Shown here piece by piece: positions 4,984 to 7,868 of a stretch of DNA of 7,868 nt (position 1 is the stretch's first letter; the number at the start of each line of letters is the position of its first letter). Origin of the DNA: Acetobacteraceae bacterium. Its GTDB lineage: Bacteria > Pseudomonadota > Alphaproteobacteria > Acetobacterales > Acetobacteraceae. Location of the stretch: assembly GCA_025356735.1 (NCBI GenBank), contig JANXRT010000306.1, forward strand, positions 1-7,868, given 5' to 3'. The translations under genes and the position numbers were made by a program. The notes beneath the pieces were generated by a model, which did not search any database, was not told where the DNA came from, and saw nothing but the letters and a program-made list of their open reading frames with translations.

Positions 4984-6519
4984 TTAGATGAAAATAGGCT
5001 GTTTTGCCAATACGACCTCCATCGAACCACCTAGGGTCAGGGTTTGAACAAAGCTCCCGACATCAAGCGCACCGGCGCCACGCAGCAGGATTAGGTCGGA
5101 AGCCTCGTCGATGAAGTGAACCGCCAGATCCTTGCCCGCATTGGTTGGGATGATCTGCAAGTGGACGAGATCGGTCCTGAGGATGGTCAGCTGATCACCG
5201 CGCTCCAGGCTGAAATTGTCGATGGCCAGCACGCCGTTACCTTTCGAGGATGCCAGCGCGGCGCCGAAGCCCGATGGGACCGGAGCGTTGTAGACGATCT
5301 GCGACGACCCTGCCGCCAGGTCGGCGCTGAGAAGCACGGTCTGGCCTCCCACCGGGACCGTGCTGTTGTCCAGCATCGTCAATGTCAGGCCATTGACGAG
5401 AAAGCCCCCGTTGGTCGCCTGCAGGCGAAGCTCGTCGAAGACGAGAGGAACCGGTTGGCCGTCCGGGCCGATAGGATCGATCAGGCTGATGGTCGCAATC
5501 GAGGGGTTGCCCGGCTGGAAGCGGCCGGTTGCCTGGATCGGCGCCGGGCTGCCGGCATAGACCAGCCGGCCTTGGTGGAACAGCTGGACCCTCACCGTCT
5601 TGCCCTGCGCGGTTTGCAGCAGCGACAGCTGCAGCGTGGCGGCACGCGCGGCTCCGGTCCACAGGAAGTCGATCTCGTCGTGCAGCCCCTTTGCCGCTGC
5701 CGGATCAAACCAATCGGTGTAGTCGCCGTTGAGCTCGAAATTGGCGGAGTCCTGCCCACCACCCGCGGTCTCCCAGGCATCAGGCTCGGCAAGGCCGAAG
5801 CCGGGCGCGCGCGGAAAAGGCGTGAAAGGTGCCCCAGCCTGTCCGTCGGCATGGAAGGTCAGATCGAGCAGGTTGGCCCTGGTCTGGCCAGCAAGCGCCG
5901 GCAGGTGCCATGCGGCGGCCAGGGCCGGTGAGGCATAAAAGTCGGCGTAGGAGGTGAATATCGACGCGTCGCCGTGCAGCGTGCGTTGATCGACAGTGCC
6001 CTTCTCGCCTGGCACGCCGGCCGGCGAGGCGATCGTCCAGTCATGCTCCAGGCTCGCCGGTCCCCCTGCATCGACCCGGCCGATGATGCGAAAGCCGTCG
6101 AGACCGCGAGCGTCCGCCATCCATCGCATCAGTTGCGCGGTGGTGGTCTGATCGTAGCTGGAGGCGTATCCAAGCCGAAAAACGCCGTCGGTCGCAACCG
6201 CGCCGGAAACGTAGCCGAACTTCAGGACAACGGGTTGAGGCCGTGATGCAAGGGCTGCCGCACCAGGGCTCGGGACGGGCGGGGTCGCCGCGGCAGCCGT
6301 GAGTGTGGGAGTGGCGACGTGGCTGGTTGGTGGAACCGCGATGCGCAGCCACGTCAGGGCGATGTTGCTGGAAAGCAGGCTGGCATCCGGGAAGTCCATG
6401 ATCGCCGTGTCGGCGATAGCATCGAACAGCGACCCGCGTAATGAGGTCGGGATACCGGCGGGCTTGATCCAGCTCCTGGTCCCGCCGATGCCGGCCTGAT
6501 CGCTTGAACGCACCGCCAT
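4984..6519 (-). CDS. Cysteine-free protein of unknown function, possibly type I-secreted
   Basis: I do not recognise this 511-aa protein. It contains no cysteine and only about eight lysines, and is rich in Ala, Gly, Asp, Leu and Thr with alternating hydrophobic patterns suggesting much beta structure. There is no N-terminal signal peptide or membrane helix. A Pro/Ala/Thr-rich linker (about 63-98) separates a short N-terminal piece from a middle part (about 99-385) with DSANFELNGDYTDWFDP (257-273) and FDELRLQATNGGFLVNGLTL (361-380). The C-terminal part has IDNFSLERGDQLTI (433-446), then LILLRGAGALDVGSF (476-490) and a hydrophobic end, KQPIFI. That order (an I-x-F-x-x-G-D strand turn, then a strand and Gly-rich turn near the end) recalls C-termini of RTX-type proteins exported by type I secretion, but no GGxGxDxxx calcium repeats are present and no secretion genes are nearby. 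The start at ATG 6519 has AGGA about 13 bases upstream. The gene is divergent from the amino-acid binding protein. Confidence 0.75.
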   Translation of the reverse strand: MAVRSSDQAGIGGTRSWIKPAGIPTSLRGSLFDAIADTAIMDFPDASLLSSNIALTWLRIAVPPTSHVATPTLTAAAATPPVPSPGAAALASRPQPVVLKFGYVSGAVATDGVFRLGYASSYDQTTTAQLMRWMADARGLDGFRIIGRVDAGGPASLEHDWTIASPAGVPGEKGTVDQRTLHGDASIFTSYADFYASPALAAAWHLPALAGQTRANLLDLTFHADGQAGAPFTPFPRAPGFGLAEPDAWETAGGGQDSANFELNGDYTDWFDPAAAKGLHDEIDFLWTGAARAATLQLSLLQTAQGKTVRVQLFHQGRLVYAGSPAPIQATGRFQPGNPSIATISLIDPIGPDGQPVPLVFDELRLQATNGGFLVNGLTLTMLDNSTVPVGGQTVLLSADLAAGSSQIVYNAPVPSGFGAALASSKGNGVLAIDNFSLERGDQLTILRTDLVHLQIIPTNAGKDLAVHFIDEASDLILLRGAGALDVGSFVQTLTLGGSMEVVLAKQPIFI

Positions 6520-6547
6520 TGTTGATATTGACGTCCTGTCGGAGCAA

Positions 6548-6565
6548 GCGGCCGGTTTTGGCCGC
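6548..6565. repeat. Inverted repeat in the leader of the 511-aa gene
   Basis: GCGGCC (6548-6553) and GGCCGC (6560-6565) are perfect reverse complements around GGTTTT. It lies 28 bp upstream of the 511-aa gene start, in the divergent intergenic region. It could be a leader hairpin or an operator half-site pair. Confidence 0.35.
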
Positions 6566-6658
6566 GATGCATGAAGCAGACGTCAGGATAGGCCTGCGGC
6601 ATTAACAATTCCTAAACGCCTTGGCAGGCTCTCACCGGCAAGCTGCGGCTGGACGGCT

Positions 6659-6689
6659 TTGTCACAAAACAGTTTGATCTCCCCATAAA
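6659..6689 (+). promoter_or_regulatory. Weak candidate promoter for the amino-acid binding protein
   Basis: TTGTCA (6659-6664) and CATAAA (6684-6689) are separated by 19 bases, longer than the preferred 17. Both hexamers match the sigma-70 consensus only partly. It is the best pair I see in the 253-bp divergent region. Confidence 0.2.
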
Positions 6690-6709
6690 CACCGGGCAGA
6701 GTTGCATTT

Positions 6710-6730
6710 GGCGCGGGGCAACCTTGCGCC
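6710..6730 (+). promoter_or_regulatory. Stem-loop in the leader of the amino-acid binding protein gene
   Basis: GGCGCGGGG (6710-6718) can pair with CCTTGCGCC (6722-6730) over nine pairs, two of them G-U, around a CAA loop. It ends 30 bases before the ribosome binding site. It may stabilise the mRNA or take part in translational control. Confidence 0.35.
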
Positions 6731-6760
6731 GTCACCCTGTCGCCTGTTCATGCCTCCTAC

Positions 6761-6764
6761 GGAG
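6761..6764 (+). promoter_or_regulatory. Ribosome binding site deciding the binding-protein start
   Basis: GGAG lies 8 bases before ATG 6773 but only 2 bases before the in-frame TTG at 6767, so ATG 6773 is the start. CTCC at 6754-6757 can pair with this GGAG across a 3-base loop. Confidence 0.7.
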
Positions 6765-6772
6765 TTTTGCCA

Positions 6773-7828
6773 ATGCTGCCATCTGCCTTCATCCGGGGAG
6801 CCACGTTGATTGCGGGCTTTTTCCTGTCCGCCAGCATCGGAGGCGCCAGCCTGGTCGGGGCGGCGCACGCGCAAGGCACCGGCTCGGCGACGCTCGATAA
6901 CGTCCGCGCCCGCGGCCAGCTGCTATGCGGCATTGCCGGCAACGTGCCCGGCTTCTCGCTCGCGGACAGCCAGGGCAAGATGAATGGGCTGGACGCCGAC
7001 AGTTGCCGAATTGTCGCCGCCGCCGCCCTGGGCGACGCCAACAAAGTGAAGTTTGTCGTCACCACCACTCAGAACCGCTTTACGGCCCTGCAATCGGGCG
7101 AGGTCGATATGCTGTCGCGGTCCACCACCTGGACCTTGGCGCGGGAAGGCAACCTTGGCCTGGTGTTCGCCTGGGTGAACTACTACGACGGCACCGGCTT
7201 CCTGGTGAAAAAGAACGCCAACATCAAGACCGCGAAGGAGATGGATGGCGCCACCATCTGTATCCAGCCCGGCACGTCGACGGAACTGGCGGTCTCCGAC
7301 TTCTATCGGCTCAACAAGTTGAAGTTCACGCCGATTCTGATTGGCGATCTCGCGGAACTGCAGGGCGCCTTCCTGTCCGGCCGGTGCGACGCCTACTCCA
7401 CCGACGGCTCGGCTTTGGCGACGTTCCGGTTTACCCAGGGCGCCAAGGCCGATGACCTTGTCCTGCTGCCCGACATCATCAGCAAGGAGCCGTTGGGCGT
7501 GATGGTGCGCAAGGGCGACGACAAATGGTTCGACCTGGTGCGCTGGTCGTTCATCGCCTCTCTCACCGCCGAGGAAAACGGCGTCAACAGCCAAAACCTC
7601 GACACTTTCGCCCAGGCGACCGTGCCCGACATCCGCCGGCTGCTCGGCCAGGAGGGCGAACTCGGCAAGGCACTCGGGATCGACAACAAGTTTGGCTACA
7701 ACATCGTCAAGCAGGTCGGCAACTTCGCCGAGATGTGGGACCGCGACATCACGCCGCTTGGGGTGCCGCGGGGCATCAACAACCTTTGGAACAAGGGCGG
7801 CGTGCAATACGCGCCGCCGATGCGCTGA
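6773..7828 (+). CDS. aapJ: AapJ/BztA-type general L-amino-acid ABC transporter binding protein
   Basis: This 351-aa periplasmic protein captures amino acids for an ABC importer of the polar amino acid uptake (PAAT) family. It begins with a signal peptide: Arg8, a hydrophobic core (about 10-30) and a cleavage site after AHA (31-33). The mature part follows the AapJ/BztA pattern: VRARGQLLCGI (44-54), GLDADSCRIVAAAALGD (72-88), NRFTALQSGEVDMLSRSTTWT (101-121), NYYDGTGFLVKK (136-147), GATICIQPGTSTEL (159-172), GRCDAYSTDGSAL (203-215) and ISKEPLGVMVRKGDDKW (236-252). Cys52/78 and Cys163/205 sit where this family has conserved cysteines, likely two disulfides. In the typical aap/bzt cluster, two permease genes and an ATPase gene follow; the window ends 40 bp after the stop, so they cannot be seen. 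A strong hairpin follows the stop. The substrate range is inferred from the family. Confidence 0.92.
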   Translation: MLPSAFIRGATLIAGFFLSASIGGASLVGAAHAQGTGSATLDNVRARGQLLCGIAGNVPGFSLADSQGKMNGLDADSCRIVAAAALGDANKVKFVVTTTQNRFTALQSGEVDMLSRSTTWTLAREGNLGLVFAWVNYYDGTGFLVKKNANIKTAKEMDGATICIQPGTSTELAVSDFYRLNKLKFTPILIGDLAELQGAFLSGRCDAYSTDGSALATFRFTQGAKADDLVLLPDIISKEPLGVMVRKGDDKWFDLVRWSFIASLTAEENGVNSQNLDTFAQATVPDIRRLLGQEGELGKALGIDNKFGYNIVKQVGNFAEMWDRDITPLGVPRGINNLWNKGGVQYAPPMR

Positions 7829-7836
7829 ACCCGATT

Positions 7837-7866
7837 GCGGGAGGGCTTCGGCTCAAGCCCTTCCGC
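7837..7866 (+). terminator. Hairpin after aapJ, likely terminator or intercistronic stem-loop
   Basis: GCGGGAGGGCTT (7837-7848) pairs with AAGCCCTTCCGC (7855-7866) over twelve positions, with one G-U pair and a 6-base loop. It starts 8 bases after the aapJ stop. The window ends two bases after it, so a T-run cannot be checked. In binding-protein operons such a hairpin can also protect the first gene's mRNA and lower expression of the permease genes. Confidence 0.7.
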
Positions 7867-7868
7867 AT

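Noticed and set aside
5116..5931. Long 271-aa ORF on the plus strand
   Set aside because: It lies wholly inside the 511-aa minus-strand gene; its translation is rich in Arg, Gln and Gly without family motifs, as expected of an antisense shadow in GC-rich DNA.
6710..6728. Sigma-54 promoter (GG...GC) before aapJ
   Set aside because: TGGCGC and TTGC are present, but the GG and GC elements are separated by 14 bases (or 9 with a weaker GG) rather than 10.
6767..6772. TTG start for the amino-acid binding protein
   Set aside because: GGAG is only 2 bases before this TTG but 8 bases before ATG 6773.
6923..7807. 294-aa ORF on the minus strand
   Set aside because: It is the antisense shadow of aapJ, whose plus-strand product matches its family along its full length.

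Overview
The window is GC-rich, dense and written on both strands. It looks like a chromosomal segment of an alphaproteobacterium, most likely a Rhodospirillales/Acetobacteraceae-type organism. This rests on protein character (OlsB-type ornithine acyltransferase, SinR-like HTH protein after lnt, DUF2244 beside nth, AapJ-type amino-acid binding protein); no database search was possible. I see no tRNA, rRNA, CRISPR array, insertion sequence, integrase or phage gene.

Left part (1-2548, + strand): an OlsB-like ornithine lipid N-acyltransferase (50-910) is followed by apolipoprotein N-acyltransferase Lnt (1055-2548). Both modify envelope lipids or lipoproteins. The 144-bp gap between them holds a GC hairpin, a strong Shine-Dalgarno sequence with no proper start codon after it, and two very short ORFs, so the lnt start is uncertain. 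An AT-rich spacer (2549-2750) with a perfect 9-bp-arm palindrome and a TTGACA box precedes a small Xre-family regulator (2751-3227).

Middle (3184-4852): a DUF2244 membrane protein on the minus strand overlaps the regulator tail-to-tail by 44 bp. It is divergent from nth, endonuclease III (3872-4546), whose catalytic and iron-sulfur residues match E. coli numbering exactly if the internal ATG at 3872 is used. A small stand-alone ACT-like protein (4556-4852, minus) converges on nth with a 9-bp gap.

Right part (4984-7868): a 511-aa, cysteine-free protein of unknown function (4984-6519, minus) has a C-terminal region reminiscent of type I-secreted proteins. It is divergent from an AapJ/BztA-type general L-amino-acid binding protein (6773-7828, +), which has a clear signal peptide and ends in a strong hairpin at the window edge. 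The transporter permease and ATPase genes are not in the window.

Most of this is ordinary core-genome content. The least explained item is the 511-aa protein; the most interesting regulatory spots are the lnt start region and the AT-rich spacer. I find no convincing evidence of a new multi-gene system.
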